Shown here piece after piece: positions 46,880 through 55,503 of a DNA stretch of 64,000 nucleotides. Each line of letters opens with the position of its first letter. The stretch's first letter is position 1. The notes below the pieces were generated by a model. That model had not been told where the DNA came from. It saw only the letters and a program-made list of their open reading frames with translations, and ran no database searches. The DNA is from Chryseobacterium sp. Lineage in GTDB: Bacteria > Bacteroidota > Bacteroidia > Flavobacteriales > Weeksellaceae. Where the stretch lies: contig JAITUA010000015.1 in the NCBI GenBank assembly GCA_031286615.1, positions 372,001-436,000 on the forward strand, given 5' to 3'. Made by a program: the position numbers and the translations under genes.

Positions 46880-47506
46880 TTAATAGGTTACGACAACTTT
46901 TTTGTTCCTGTATTGAGGGTTCACCGCTTCTTTAATCATAAAATCAGCAAGATCCGCTCTTGATATTTTTCCAACCCGCATCCCTTTGAAGAAAGACGAA
47001 AAAGTCTTATAGCTGGACGTTAGAGGAGTATTAGTCAGCATACCAGGCTGAACCATTTCCCAGTTTGAACGGCTGTTGGCAAAGATTTCCTCCATCAGTT
47101 CTTTGTCTTTATACTGATCTTTTAGAAAAAAACGGATGACTAGCCTTGTAAACAGATTCGCATAAGGATATCCTTTACCTACCCCAAATCCGGAAACCAC
47201 CAGAATCGGTTTGTCATAATATAATTCTTCCCAGGCAGTGACAACAGATTTAGCCATAGAAGAAAATAGAGTAGTATTTTTCTTTTGCTGAGTACCAATG
47301 GTGATGAGTACGGCGTCTGTATCTTTTATTGCTGTTGCCACATCTTTTGGATTTGTTGCACTTCCTTTAATTTTTATTAAATTCTTATTATCAGGCAATG
47401 TTTCATGGTGTGATGATAATACCGTTACTATGTATCCTTTGTTAAGAGCCAATAAGGTTGCTTCATAACCAACACCGCGGGAAGCGCCAATTATTGCGAT
47501 ATGCAT
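46880..47506 (-). CDS. NAD(P)-binding Rossmann-fold protein (NmrA/atypical SDR type)
   Basis: 208 residues. A dinucleotide-binding motif GASRGVG is at about residues 7-13, then VLSSHHETLPDN and NPKDVATAIKDTDAVLITIG. There is no YxxxK catalytic pair, so it is an NmrA-like or biliverdin-reductase-B-like NAD(P)H-binding protein, possibly a redox sensor. The start overlaps the upstream inositol monophosphatase gene by 16 bp, so the two are coupled. Confidence 0.85.
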   Translation of the reverse strand: MHIAIIGASRGVGYEATLLALNKGYIVTVLSSHHETLPDNKNLIKIKGSATNPKDVATAIKDTDAVLITIGTQQKKNTTLFSSMAKSVVTAWEELYYDKPILVVSGFGVGKGYPYANLFTRLVIRFFLKDQYKDKELMEEIFANSRSNWEMVQPGMLTNTPLTSSYKTFSSFFKGMRVGKISRADLADFMIKEAVNPQYRNKKVVVTY

Positions 47507-48309
47507 GATGTATTCTTTTGAGTTTGGAAATAAATATCTAATGCTGAATGAGTTCCTGCAATCAGGTTTTCATGTCCCCATTTCCAGTTTTCACCATCTG
47601 CTGAAAGCATTTTAGCACCGGCTTCTTTAGCAATAAGCATTCCCGCAAGCCAATTATGAGTATCCAGGTCACGCTGTACAAATAAATCTATTCGCCCTGC
47701 TCCAATATAGGCCAATTGCAACCCATGAGGTCCATAATTTCTTACAATACCAAAATTTTCAGTAAGGTGAATCAGGGAAGCTGAAAAATCTTTTTTCCAG
47801 TTGTCTGAATATTGTAATTGATGTCCATATTCAAGAACTGCCACCATATTTTGCGGGGATATTTTTTCAGAAGGTGAGATACGGGTATCATTCAGATAGG
47901 CTCCTTTATTTTGTTCAGCATGGAAACACTCATCGGTTAGCGGATCATAAATAACAGAAAAAACGGGTTCTCCCTGTTTTATCAATACCAGATTAATTGT
48001 CCATCCTGGAATATGCTGTAAATATTGGATGGCTCCGTCCATAGTGTCGCAAAGCCAGTAACTTTCATGAGAAGCGGGTGTCTTTTGTGAAGTTTTATCA
48101 AATTCATCATCTTCTGCCCAGGGAATATTACCGAAAATAGGGTCTATATGACCTTTAAGAATTTCCAGGCACTCTGTTTCAATATCTGATAATGCCTTCA
48201 TAAGAGAATCCGGTGTTTGCGGAATATTTGATTTTCTGAATTCATTTAGAAAATGTTTGCCTGTTTTTCTAACTGCTTCAATAGCTATATGCTTGTTCGT
48301 TGCTTGCAT
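47491..48309 (-). CDS. inositol monophosphatase-family phosphatase
   Basis: The ATG at 48309 (MQATNK...) is used instead of an upstream GTG; the product is 272 residues. IMPase metal-binding motifs are recognisable but slightly changed: PWAEDDEFD, WLCDTMDGAIQYL (classic WxIDPLDGT), and HNWLAGMLIAKEAGA. These coordinate Mg2+ for hydrolysis of inositol or related sugar phosphates. The altered Thr position at DGA may change activity. It is the first gene of a two-gene unit with the NAD(P)-binding protein, regulated probably by the AraC gene upstream (76 bp). Confidence 0.85.
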   Translation of the reverse strand: MQATNKHIAIEAVRKTGKHFLNEFRKSNIPQTPDSLMKALSDIETECLEILKGHIDPIFGNIPWAEDDEFDKTSQKTPASHESYWLCDTMDGAIQYLQHIPGWTINLVLIKQGEPVFSVIYDPLTDECFHAEQNKGAYLNDTRISPSEKISPQNMVAVLEYGHQLQYSDNWKKDFSASLIHLTENFGIVRNYGPHGLQLAYIGAGRIDLFVQRDLDTHNWLAGMLIAKEAGAKMLSADGENWKWGHENLIAGTHSALDIYFQTQKNTSCISQ

Positions 48310-48385
48310 AATTAAATTATTTATTGATGCAAAACTACTCACAGGAACTTCTTACATTGTATAACAGGAAAAGGTGATGATAGTA

Positions 48386-49243
48386 CTAATCACGGAATTG
48401 ATTACGAAAGCCTAAAGGAGTAGAACCTGTTAACTTTCTGAATAATCTTCCGAAATAAACAGGGTCTTCAAAACCAATATCAAAAGCAATCTGTTTTACT
48501 TCGAGATCTGTAAAATACAGTAAACGTTTGGCTTCCAGTATATTTTGTTCCTGTAAATGAGCCGTGACAGATTTACCCGTTACTTCCTTAATGGTATCAT
48601 TTAAATGAGCCGTTGTCATAGAAAGCTCTTCTGCATATTGAAAAGGACTTTTCCATTCTTTGTATTTATTTTTAAGCAAGGCCCTGAACTTCTGTTCAAT
48701 CACATACGCTCTTTTTTCCTTTGCAGAACTTTCTTTTTTTGATATATCTGTTTCGTTAATAAGAAGGTACAGTACACTGCTTACCAGATGAAAAATAGCT
48801 CTGGAAGTATAAACATTAATGGTGTTGGATTGTAAAAAGAAGGTTCTTTCCAGAATTTTGTCCGCGGATTCCTGTAAAGAAAATTCGTTCTTTTCAAGAT
48901 TGATGATCTGATGGTTTCTGTTATCGAGGAAATTTTTCAATTCTTCTTCCAGAAAAGATGGCTCTATGCCAAATGCCCAGCCTTTCGGATTTTCAGTTTT
49001 GATGATCTGATGAATCTGCCCGGGTTCAATCTGAAGAATAAAAGGAGCCCGGATTTCTATTTCTTCGAAATCTATCCTGAAATGATACTGCCCTTCAAAA
49101 GCGAAAAGTAATTGATAATGATTGTCACGGTGAGGTTTTGTAATATCATGAGATATTCCTCCCTCTTTCAGAAAAGGATGAATTAAAATACCGTTTTTAA
49201 TACTGCCCGGCAGGGTGTATTCCTGAATGTCTTTATTATTCAT
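48386..49243 (-). CDS. AraC-family regulator
   Basis: 285 residues: N-terminal cupin sensor (FAFEGQYHFRIDFEEIEIRA, GQIHQI) and C-terminal double HTH (FQYAEELSMTTAHLNDTIKE, KQIAFDIGFEDPVYFGRLFR). It is upstream of the inositol monophosphatase gene on the same strand. A second AraC gene of the same style (about 49.45-50.3 kb) diverges from it, 200 bp away, giving a paired-regulator arrangement. Confidence 0.93.
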   Translation of the reverse strand: MNNKDIQEYTLPGSIKNGILIHPFLKEGGISHDITKPHRDNHYQLLFAFEGQYHFRIDFEEIEIRAPFILQIEPGQIHQIIKTENPKGWAFGIEPSFLEEELKNFLDNRNHQIINLEKNEFSLQESADKILERTFFLQSNTINVYTSRAIFHLVSSVLYLLINETDISKKESSAKEKRAYVIEQKFRALLKNKYKEWKSPFQYAEELSMTTAHLNDTIKEVTGKSVTAHLQEQNILEAKRLLYFTDLEVKQIAFDIGFEDPVYFGRLFRKLTGSTPLGFRNQFRD

Positions 49244-49445
49244 CTTAACATCTTGCTATACGAAGGCTTTAGGTTGGGGTAGAAAAATATTCAGGCGGGA
49301 ATGATTTTTATTTCTGCTATTTCTCAACATTAACCAGTAAAAAAATGTCATATAAAAGTAAAAAATATAATTGATACCTGAAATATTGCAGCGATATAAT
49401 GCGATACAATTATTATATTTAACGTCAGAAAATGCACTCTTCATT

Positions 49446-50291
49446 TTGACAAAAAGGGACAAAATAGCAATCCATAATCAGGATTTCTTGGATAATGGGA
49501 TAGAAATAAAAGCATTACAAGGGCTCCCGTTTGTAGAACAGGGATTGCATCGTGATGGTTATTATATGTTTATTATCCAGATGGATGGTCATTTCATCTG
49601 CGAAATAGATTTCAATGAGGTTGAGATTATAGGTGCCGGACTTCTGTACGTTGCTCCCGGCCAGGTACACCGTTACCTGAAAGCTGAAAATTGCAGAGGC
49701 TGGCTTTTATTTGTGGACTTAGGCTGTATTTCAAAACAGTTCCGTGAAATTTTTGATACGTTTTTAAATGTTGCACAATATGCAGCGTTGGATGATAATG
49801 ATTCCATTTTTACATTTGCTGATCATCTGGAAAGATTGTGGAGTGAAAAAAGAGAGCAAGATGATGTGATTTTTTCTGTTATTAAATCTTTGGTGGATGC
49901 TATTTCAGGGATTATTGCCTCCAAGTTGCTGAGGGTTTCTACGAGATTAAAACGAGTCAACAGCCCGAAGTATGCACTGGCAAACAATTTTAAACAACAC
50001 ATAAAAGAAAATTTTAAAGATTGTAAGCAGGTGAAGCAATATGCGGTAGGGCTAAACGTAACACCACTGTATCTCAATCAGGTAATGAAGGAAATAACCG
50101 GATTTCCTGCCAGTTATTGGATCCATCAGGAAATCATACTTGAAGCCAAAAGGTTGCTTGCTCATTCAACAAAAGATGTACAGGAAATCGCCTGCGATTT
50201 AGGATATGAGGATTATGCTTATTTTTCACGCTTTTTTAAGAGAAATACAGGATTGACAGCTTCTGCTTTCAGACATCCGGAGAGATCATAG
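49446..50291 (+). CDS. AraC-family regulator
   Basis: A TTG at 49446 (giving MTKRDKIAIHNQDF...) is preferred by comparison with the neighbouring paralogue; an in-frame TTG at 49371 would add 25 residues. The product is 281 residues. It has a cupin sensor (MFIIQMDGHFICEIDFNEVE, APGQVHRY) and C-terminal HTHs (KQYAVGLNVTPLYLNQVMKE, QEIACDLGYEDYAYFSRFFK). It is paralogous in layout to the AraC gene that diverges from it. Targets unknown. Confidence 0.85.
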   Translation: MTKRDKIAIHNQDFLDNGIEIKALQGLPFVEQGLHRDGYYMFIIQMDGHFICEIDFNEVEIIGAGLLYVAPGQVHRYLKAENCRGWLLFVDLGCISKQFREIFDTFLNVAQYAALDDNDSIFTFADHLERLWSEKREQDDVIFSVIKSLVDAISGIIASKLLRVSTRLKRVNSPKYALANNFKQHIKENFKDCKQVKQYAVGLNVTPLYLNQVMKEITGFPASYWIHQEIILEAKRLLAHSTKDVQEIACDLGYEDYAYFSRFFKRNTGLTASAFRHPERS

Positions 50292-50536
50292 CTAGATTCT
50301 TTCACTTTTCAGTATTGTTATAGTTCAATAGTATTTTATAACCTGTTTTATTTATTCAAAGCCGTTATTATCATATACTGATAACCGAATCAGAAGTACC
50401 CCGGGTAAATAATTTTGCAGATATTTAAAATACTCATACAAACTTTGAGATTCAATACATATAAAGATGCCCTGCATCAGATAATTTACCTTGTCAATAG
50501 GTTTTATTGAATGCTTTACGAAATAAAACAAACAAT

Positions 50537-50902
50537 ATGATTTTTAAAACTTGTCAAATGAAAATGCTGGTATTGCAGGCATTTCTTATTTTTGCTACAG
50601 TATCAGTGCAAGCGCAGAACATTCATCAGATACAAGCTATAAAAGCCAAAGGATATGCAGCGATAGATACGATAGGACAACCCGCTTTGGATCAGGTTTC
50701 TTCTGTTAATACACAGGTATTTGTGGAGAACCCTAGAAGACATATGTATTTTTCGCTGATCGGAGGAACTAAAGAAACCCGGGAAATGGCGGAGTATTCC
50801 ATGGAGCATAAAATTTTTCCCAAAGTTGAAATTATCCCAATAACCAAGATCAATCAGACCTCTGATGATGTTGTGAAAGGAGAGCCCGCTTTAGATATGT
50901 GA
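50537..50902 (+). pseudogene. signal peptide joined to a C-terminal fragment of zinc alcohol dehydrogenase
   Basis: The ATG at 50537 (or 50558) gives a clear signal peptide (MLVLQAFLIFATVSVQAQ). The rest, from about residue 40, resembles the last part of cinnamyl-type alcohol dehydrogenases: FSLIGGTKETREMAEYSMEH followed by KVEIIPITKINQTSDDVVKG. The catalytic zinc and nucleotide-binding parts are absent. So it is a chimera or relic with no enzyme activity expected. The frame has stayed open, so a new secreted role cannot be excluded. Up to 215 bp before it shows no gene. Confidence 0.55.
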
Positions 50903-50971
50903 TAGATATGACAACCTTGAAATAAGCTGCAACATGCTGAATGAAAATACATTAATAGTAAAAAATAATCA

Positions 50972-51586
50972 ATGGATATGAATGTTTTATTAAAGCAAAT
51001 AGAATTTGTTAAAGAAATCGACAAGCTAAAATATATACAGCGCAGAACAAAACTTTTCAATAGTGACAGAAGAGAAAATGATGCAGAACACAGTTGGCAC
51101 CTCGCGATGATGACACTTGTTTTGGCAGAACACTCAAACCAGCCTGTTGATGTATTAAAAGTGGTGAAAATGGTATTGATTCATGATTTGGTGGAAATAG
51201 ATGCAGGTGACACCTTTATTTATGATACCACGAAAAATCACACCAATACAGAAGAAGAACTTTTAGCTGCCAAACGTATCTTTGGAATTCTGCCGGAAAA
51301 ACAGGCAGAGGAATTTATTGCGATCTGGACAGAATTTGAAGAAGGTCATACCGCTGAAGCAAAATTTGCTAGAACAATGGACCGCTTAGAGCCATTACTA
51401 CAGAATACCAGTAATAACGGAGGAACATGGACAGAATATGATATAGAATATCAAACCGTTTATAATAAGAAAATTGTCATTAAGGAAGGTTCATCTTCAA
51501 TATGGGAGTATACAGAACGATTAATCAATGAAAGTGTAGAAAAGGGAATACTTCGTAAAGAAATATATCCGGAAAAGAATGATTAA
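50972..51586 (+). CDS. HD-domain phosphohydrolase (YfbR/HD_3-like)
   Basis: 204 residues. HD-domain residues are visible: RRENDAEHSWHLAMM and VLIHDLVEIDAGD (His-Asp pair), with a late acidic helix FARTMDRLEPLL. Family members are 5'-deoxynucleotidases or other phosphohydrolases that use a divalent metal. It stands alone between the chimeric gene (69 bp upstream) and a convergent SDR gene, with a shared terminator. Confidence 0.9.
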   Translation: MDMNVLLKQIEFVKEIDKLKYIQRRTKLFNSDRRENDAEHSWHLAMMTLVLAEHSNQPVDVLKVVKMVLIHDLVEIDAGDTFIYDTTKNHTNTEEELLAAKRIFGILPEKQAEEFIAIWTEFEEGHTAEAKFARTMDRLEPLLQNTSNNGGTWTEYDIEYQTVYNKKIVIKEGSSSIWEYTERLINESVEKGILRKEIYPEKND

Positions 51587-51627
51587 TGCTGTATTGACAA
51601 AGATGAATCATTGATTCATATAATACC

Positions 51628-51653
51628 AAAGCGGAAGTGAAAACTTCCGCTTT
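51628..51653. terminator. bidirectional terminator
   Basis: AAAGCGGAAGT (51628-51638) pairs exactly with ACTTCCGCTTT (51643-51653) around a GAAA loop, with T/A tracts on both sides. It separates the HD-domain gene from the convergent SDR gene. Confidence 0.9.
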
Positions 51654-51663
51654 TTATTGGATT

Positions 51664-52425
51664 CTACCAAGGAATTTCACCCGTTTCAGGATTGGTTTCT
51701 TCACAGAAGAATTTTCCGGTAACGCCATCGTTGCCTATAAGCGCATATTTTACAAGTCTTTTTGCCGCATCTTCTACGGTACCTGTGCCTCTGTTATGAT
51801 TGAGGTCCGTTTTAGTAAATCCTGGGCTTACTGCATTAATCTTAAAATTGGTATCACGCAATTCGTAAGCAAGATTTACTGTGTACATATTCAATGCCGA
51901 TTTTGAAGATAAATACACAGGACCTTTATAATTGTAATATTGATAACCTGGATCACTGTGCAATGTGATAGAACCCTGGCTGGAGCTTACCATTACAATC
52001 CGTGGTTCCTCTGATTTTTTCAAGAGATCAAGAAATGCCTGTGTTACTCTGATTACACCGTATACATTGGTTTCATATACTTCTTTGTAAACCTCAACCT
52101 CTGTGTCAATCGCGGTTTGTGGGAGAAAACTTCCGTCTTCATTCAGTTTTACTCCTGTGATTCCGGCATTATTGATCAGAACATCCAAAACATCTGTTTT
52201 ACGGGCAATCTCCAAACGGGCGTTTTGTACGGATTCATGATTGGTAACATCAATCTGTATTGCCTCTACATGAGTAAAACCTTCCTGTTTTAAAAGATCA
52301 GCAGCCTTTACTCCGTTCTCAAGATTTCTGCTTCCCAGATAAATATAAAAACCTTCCTGTAATAACTGTTTTGCTGTTTCAAAGCCAATTCCTTTATTCG
52401 CTCCCGTTATTAATACTTTTTTCAT
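51664..52425 (-). CDS. SDR-family oxidoreductase
   Basis: 253 residues. Cofactor motif TGANKGIG at 6-13, NAG (INNAGITG) around residue 87, catalytic Ser in VMVSSSQGS and Tyr-Lys in VYLSSKSALN. It ends in the usual ISPGFTKTDL-type and GKFFCEETNPETGEIPW. Two palindromes just upstream (52443-52458 and 52480-52495) suggest regulation. A paralogue (53357) lies on the other side of the Crp/Fnr gene. Substrate unknown. Confidence 0.92.
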   Translation of the reverse strand: MKKVLITGANKGIGFETAKQLLQEGFYIYLGSRNLENGVKAADLLKQEGFTHVEAIQIDVTNHESVQNARLEIARKTDVLDVLINNAGITGVKLNEDGSFLPQTAIDTEVEVYKEVYETNVYGVIRVTQAFLDLLKKSEEPRIVMVSSSQGSITLHSDPGYQYYNYKGPVYLSSKSALNMYTVNLAYELRDTNFKINAVSPGFTKTDLNHNRGTGTVEDAAKRLVKYALIGNDGVTGKFFCEETNPETGEIPW

Positions 52426-52442
52426 TTCTTTGATTTTAAAAT

Positions 52443-52458
52443 TACTTTGGTAAAAGTA
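52443..52458. promoter_or_regulatory. candidate operator: TACTTT-GGTA-AAAGTA palindrome
   Basis: Perfect 6-bp arms around GGTA, 18 bp upstream of the SDR start. It shares the core TTTGGTAAAA with the next site. Confidence 0.6.
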
Positions 52459-52479
52459 GAGCTGTTAAAAACAAAAGTA

Positions 52480-52495
52480 TTTACCATTTGGTAAA
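52480..52495. promoter_or_regulatory. candidate operator: TTTACCATTTGGTAAA palindrome
   Basis: Perfect inverted repeat of 7 bp arms around TT. A copy differing at one base stands at 53173-53188, on the other side of the Crp/Fnr gene. Shared regulation of two SDR genes and the regulator is likely. Confidence 0.7.
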
Positions 52496-52570
52496 AAGAG
52501 ATTTTTTGACTTTAATGGTGATTTGAAAAACTTTTATTATTTCCTTTAAAAAAAATAAATTAGATCATCC

Positions 52571-53140
52571 TTATCGGATATTCTTTCTGATTCTGCTCAA
52601 AGATTGTTGGGTTACCCCTAAATAAGAAGCAATATAAGAAAGAGGAACCCGATTCGCTACAGAAGGGAATTTTTCTAAAAATACCAGATATCTTGTAGTG
52701 GCATCCTCTGAAACCAGCGGACTTCTTCTGTCCAGCTTTCTAATAAGTGCTTTTTGAATTATTTTACTTACCATATTATCCCAGCCGATAATGGTGTTGG
52801 AAAGTTCTTCCCAGTTTTGACGTGAGAATACCAGTAATTTACATTCCGTAACAGCCTGAACATATTCAGAGGCAGGAATCCTTGCGTCATAATGATGCCA
52901 GTCTACAATAAGATGGTTTTCATCACAAAAATATTTCGTTATTTCATTGCCTTTATTGTCATAATAACATACCCGTAGAATACCTTCCATAATGAACCCG
53001 ATTTGATTAGGCACTTTTCCCGCTTCGGAAAAATATTCGTCTTTCTGAAGATCAAGTTCTTCAGCTTTACTTGCAATAAGATCAATCTGCTGGGTGTTTA
53101 AATTTCCAAACTGTAATAGGAAATCAATCATTTCTTTCAT
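52571..53140 (-). CDS. Crp/Fnr-family regulator between two SDR genes
   Basis: 189 residues: cyclic-nucleotide-like domain (LDLQKDEYFSEAGKVPNQIG, FIMEGILRVCYYD) and C-terminal HTH (PLSYIASYLGVTQQSLSRIR). It is flanked by SDR paralogues and by matching palindromes, and so is a good candidate for their regulator, though HxlR-type proteins can also bind such sites. Confidence 0.9.
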   Translation of the reverse strand: MKEMIDFLLQFGNLNTQQIDLIASKAEELDLQKDEYFSEAGKVPNQIGFIMEGILRVCYYDNKGNEITKYFCDENHLIVDWHHYDARIPASEYVQAVTECKLLVFSRQNWEELSNTIIGWDNMVSKIIQKALIRKLDRRSPLVSEDATTRYLVFLEKFPSVANRVPLSYIASYLGVTQQSLSRIRKNIR

Positions 53141-53172
53141 AACTGAAAATTAGTGAAAAGATCCTTATTAAA

Positions 53173-53188
53173 TTTATCATTTGGTAAA
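53173..53188. promoter_or_regulatory. candidate operator: TTTATCATTTGGTAAA
   Basis: One base different from the site at 52480-52495. It lies 32 bp upstream of the Crp/Fnr start, in the gap shared with the divergent SDR gene, whose possible -7 element TAATTTTG is at 53289-53296. Confidence 0.65.
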
Positions 53189-53288
53189 AATGAGTGATAA
53201 TTTACAGAAATGGAATCACTTCATAAAAAACTATAATTTGTCCAATAATTGACATTAAATGTCTACAGGTTCTTGCTTTCCTACTGTC

Positions 53289-53296
53289 TAATTTTG
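53289..53296 (+). promoter_or_regulatory. possible -7 element for the SDR gene at 53357
   Basis: TAATTTTG matches TAnnTTTG, 60 bp before the ATG. No good TTG box is seen at the normal distance upstream. Confidence 0.4.
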
Positions 53297-53356
53297 CAGA
53301 ATACAATTGAAACAAATTTCTGAAGTCAACGGTAATTAAACATAAAAATAATATAG

Positions 53357-54088
53357 ATGAAATCAGTACTGATAACAGGGGCCAACAGAGGAATTGGCTT
53401 TGAAACAGCAAAACAAATGGCTGCATTGGGATATTTTGTTTACCTGGGCAGCAGAGATAAAGAAAAAGGAGAAAATGCCGTTCAGCATTTGAATGAAATG
53501 GGATACTCCAATACTGCATTTTTACAGCTGGATATTTCTGACAGCGCATCAATAGAAGGTGCAAGAATAGAATTGGAAGGGAAAATCGGGGCTTTGGATG
53601 TTCTGATCAACAATGCGGGAATTTTAGGGGATATGCCGCAGGATCCTTCTACAACAAGTATTGAAAATTACAGGAAGGTCTTTCAAACCAATGTATTCGG
53701 AACCATTGAAGTTACCCAGCAGTTTCTTGGGCTTTTAAAAAAGTCAGATGCTCCCATCATTGTTTATGTATCGAGCGAAGTGGGCTCATTAAGTGATAAT
53801 GCTGATCCCAATTGGTTTAAATACGATGCTGTAAAACCATTTTTTGCAGTATACGGAGCTTCTAAATCTACCATTAATGCATTTACTATCGCACTGGCTT
53901 ATGAATTGAGGAATACAAAATTTAAAATAAACAGCGTAACACCAGGTCATACAGCCACCGAATTCAATAATTATAAGGGAACAAAAACAGTGGAAGAAGG
54001 GGCAAAACCGATCGTGAGATTTGCTACACTTCCTGATGATGGCGTATCTGGCAAATTTTATGGTGAAGAAGGAGAAATTAATTGGTAA
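53357..54088 (+). CDS. SDR-family oxidoreductase
   Basis: 243 residues. Cofactor motif TGANRGIG, NAG (INNAGILG), catalytic Ser (YVSSEVGS) and Tyr-Lys in VYGASKSTIN. Very similar in layout to the SDR at 51664-52425 (both with SRDKE/SRNLE loops and the same C-terminal GKF(Y/F)..E end), so likely an old duplication around the Crp/Fnr regulator. Substrate unknown; reactive aldehydes or quinones are plausible. Confidence 0.92.
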   Translation: MKSVLITGANRGIGFETAKQMAALGYFVYLGSRDKEKGENAVQHLNEMGYSNTAFLQLDISDSASIEGARIELEGKIGALDVLINNAGILGDMPQDPSTTSIENYRKVFQTNVFGTIEVTQQFLGLLKKSDAPIIVYVSSEVGSLSDNADPNWFKYDAVKPFFAVYGASKSTINAFTIALAYELRNTKFKINSVTPGHTATEFNNYKGTKTVEEGAKPIVRFATLPDDGVSGKFYGEEGEINW

Positions 54089-54432
54089 TCTCATAATGAC
54101 CATCTGACCATATTTTATCTTCTATGGTCTTCTGATTTTTTAAAATAAGTACTGCATGGGCATTGAGGAGTCTTTACTATCGGCTTGCACAGAATTATTC
54201 CTCGGAATTATTCTTTGAAGGTGAGGAGCATGCAATAGTATTTGCGACAAGAAGTAAAAGGAAAATATTGACAATAATTGCTTTCACGTTGTTATTTCAT
54301 TTTGGAAAGTTTTTCACCCGACAAGTGGGTATTGTTTTATTTCAAAATAAATTTACAGAAATTTTAGAAGATTACGATGGGTGTATGGGTTAATTTTTTA
54401 TTGTTAAAAAGTTCGGAAACGATCATTGAACG
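54089..54432. other. 344-bp gap with no convincing gene
   Basis: An open frame of 76 codons (54163-54393, TTG start) has no recognisable family. It may be a remnant or chance. Confidence 0.5.
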
Positions 54433-55347
54433 CTAATTAAAACCAGACCTGAACTCCAGTGGACTTTGCCCTGTCTTACTTTTGAAAAGCTTACTGAAAG
54501 ACTGTGAATGTTCAAAACCCAGCTTATATGCAATTTCGCTGACAGACAGATTGGTGGTGGATAATTTTTCTTTAGCCTTTTCAATCAGTTTTTCATGAAT
54601 ATGCTGCTGAGTGCTTTTGCCTGTAAGAATCTTTAGCATACTGCTCAGATATTTTTGAGATACATTCAATCTGTCTGCAACTTCATGTACGGTAGGAAGC
54701 CCCAGTGAAATAAGGTCATCATTATTGAAATACTTTTCCAGCAACTCTTCCAGATTCTCAAGAATTCTGTGGTTTGATTTTTCCCTGGTGATAAACTGAC
54801 GGTTGTAAAATCTCTCAGAATATCCTAGCAACGTTTCTATTTGCGAAATGATGATCTGCTTGGTGAACTTATCAATATTGGTATGGCATTCCTGGGTGAT
54901 ATTTTTTACAATCGCGTTCAGGATTTTTTCCTCTTTTTCGGACAGGAAGAGGGCTTCGTGAATGTTATATCCGAAAAATTCATAATGCCTGATGGTTTTT
55001 GCAAGCGGCGTATTCCATAAAAAGTCAGGATGAACAAGCAACATCCAACCGGAACGTTTCTGAACCTGTTGATGGTCAGTATGAATTCTGAAAACCTGAT
55101 TAGGAGCAATAAATCCCATAACACCTTCATCAAAATCGTACTCCTGCTGTCCGTATTTCATTTTAAAATCAATCCCTTTTTTCAGGGAAATCTGATAAAA
55201 ATCGAACAGCCAGCTATGATCACCTATAACCACATTTTGGGGAACTTTGCCAAAATCAATGATGCTGATCAACGGATGTTCAGGGGGTGGTAACCCTCTG
55301 GAACTGTGAAAATCGCTAATGCTTTTTAATCTGACTGGCTTTTCCAT
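54433..55347 (-). CDS. AraC-family regulator
   Basis: The ATG at 55347 (MEKPVRLKSISDFHSSRGLP) is used; upstream in-frame starts add a stretch that does not resemble the family. The product is 304 residues. Cupin-like sensor (about 20-150) and two HTHs (HEVADRLNVSQKYLSSMLKI, SEIAYKLGFEHSQSFSKLFK). It precedes nothing on the minus strand within 340 bp. The NAD-dependent epimerase-like gene lies 156 bp upstream on the same strand and may be the regulated partner. Confidence 0.93.
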   Translation of the reverse strand: MEKPVRLKSISDFHSSRGLPPPEHPLISIIDFGKVPQNVVIGDHSWLFDFYQISLKKGIDFKMKYGQQEYDFDEGVMGFIAPNQVFRIHTDHQQVQKRSGWMLLVHPDFLWNTPLAKTIRHYEFFGYNIHEALFLSEKEEKILNAIVKNITQECHTNIDKFTKQIIISQIETLLGYSERFYNRQFITREKSNHRILENLEELLEKYFNNDDLISLGLPTVHEVADRLNVSQKYLSSMLKILTGKSTQQHIHEKLIEKAKEKLSTTNLSVSEIAYKLGFEHSQSFSKLFKSKTGQSPLEFRSGFN

Positions 55348-55503
55348 ATAACAAATGTATTGATTGCTTTTAAAAAAGGATAATTTTGTTTTATAGTCTG
55401 TTATGGTGGATGAAACTTTAGCTTTTACCATTGCCGGACGAATACATTTGAAAACTTCCGGCAATAATAAAAGTATTTTAAATTGAATGATTGTAACCCC
55501 GGA

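Noticed and set aside
54163-54393. 76-codon plus-strand frame
   Set aside because: TTG start, no family, no ribosome site; may be a relic but cannot be supported as a gene.
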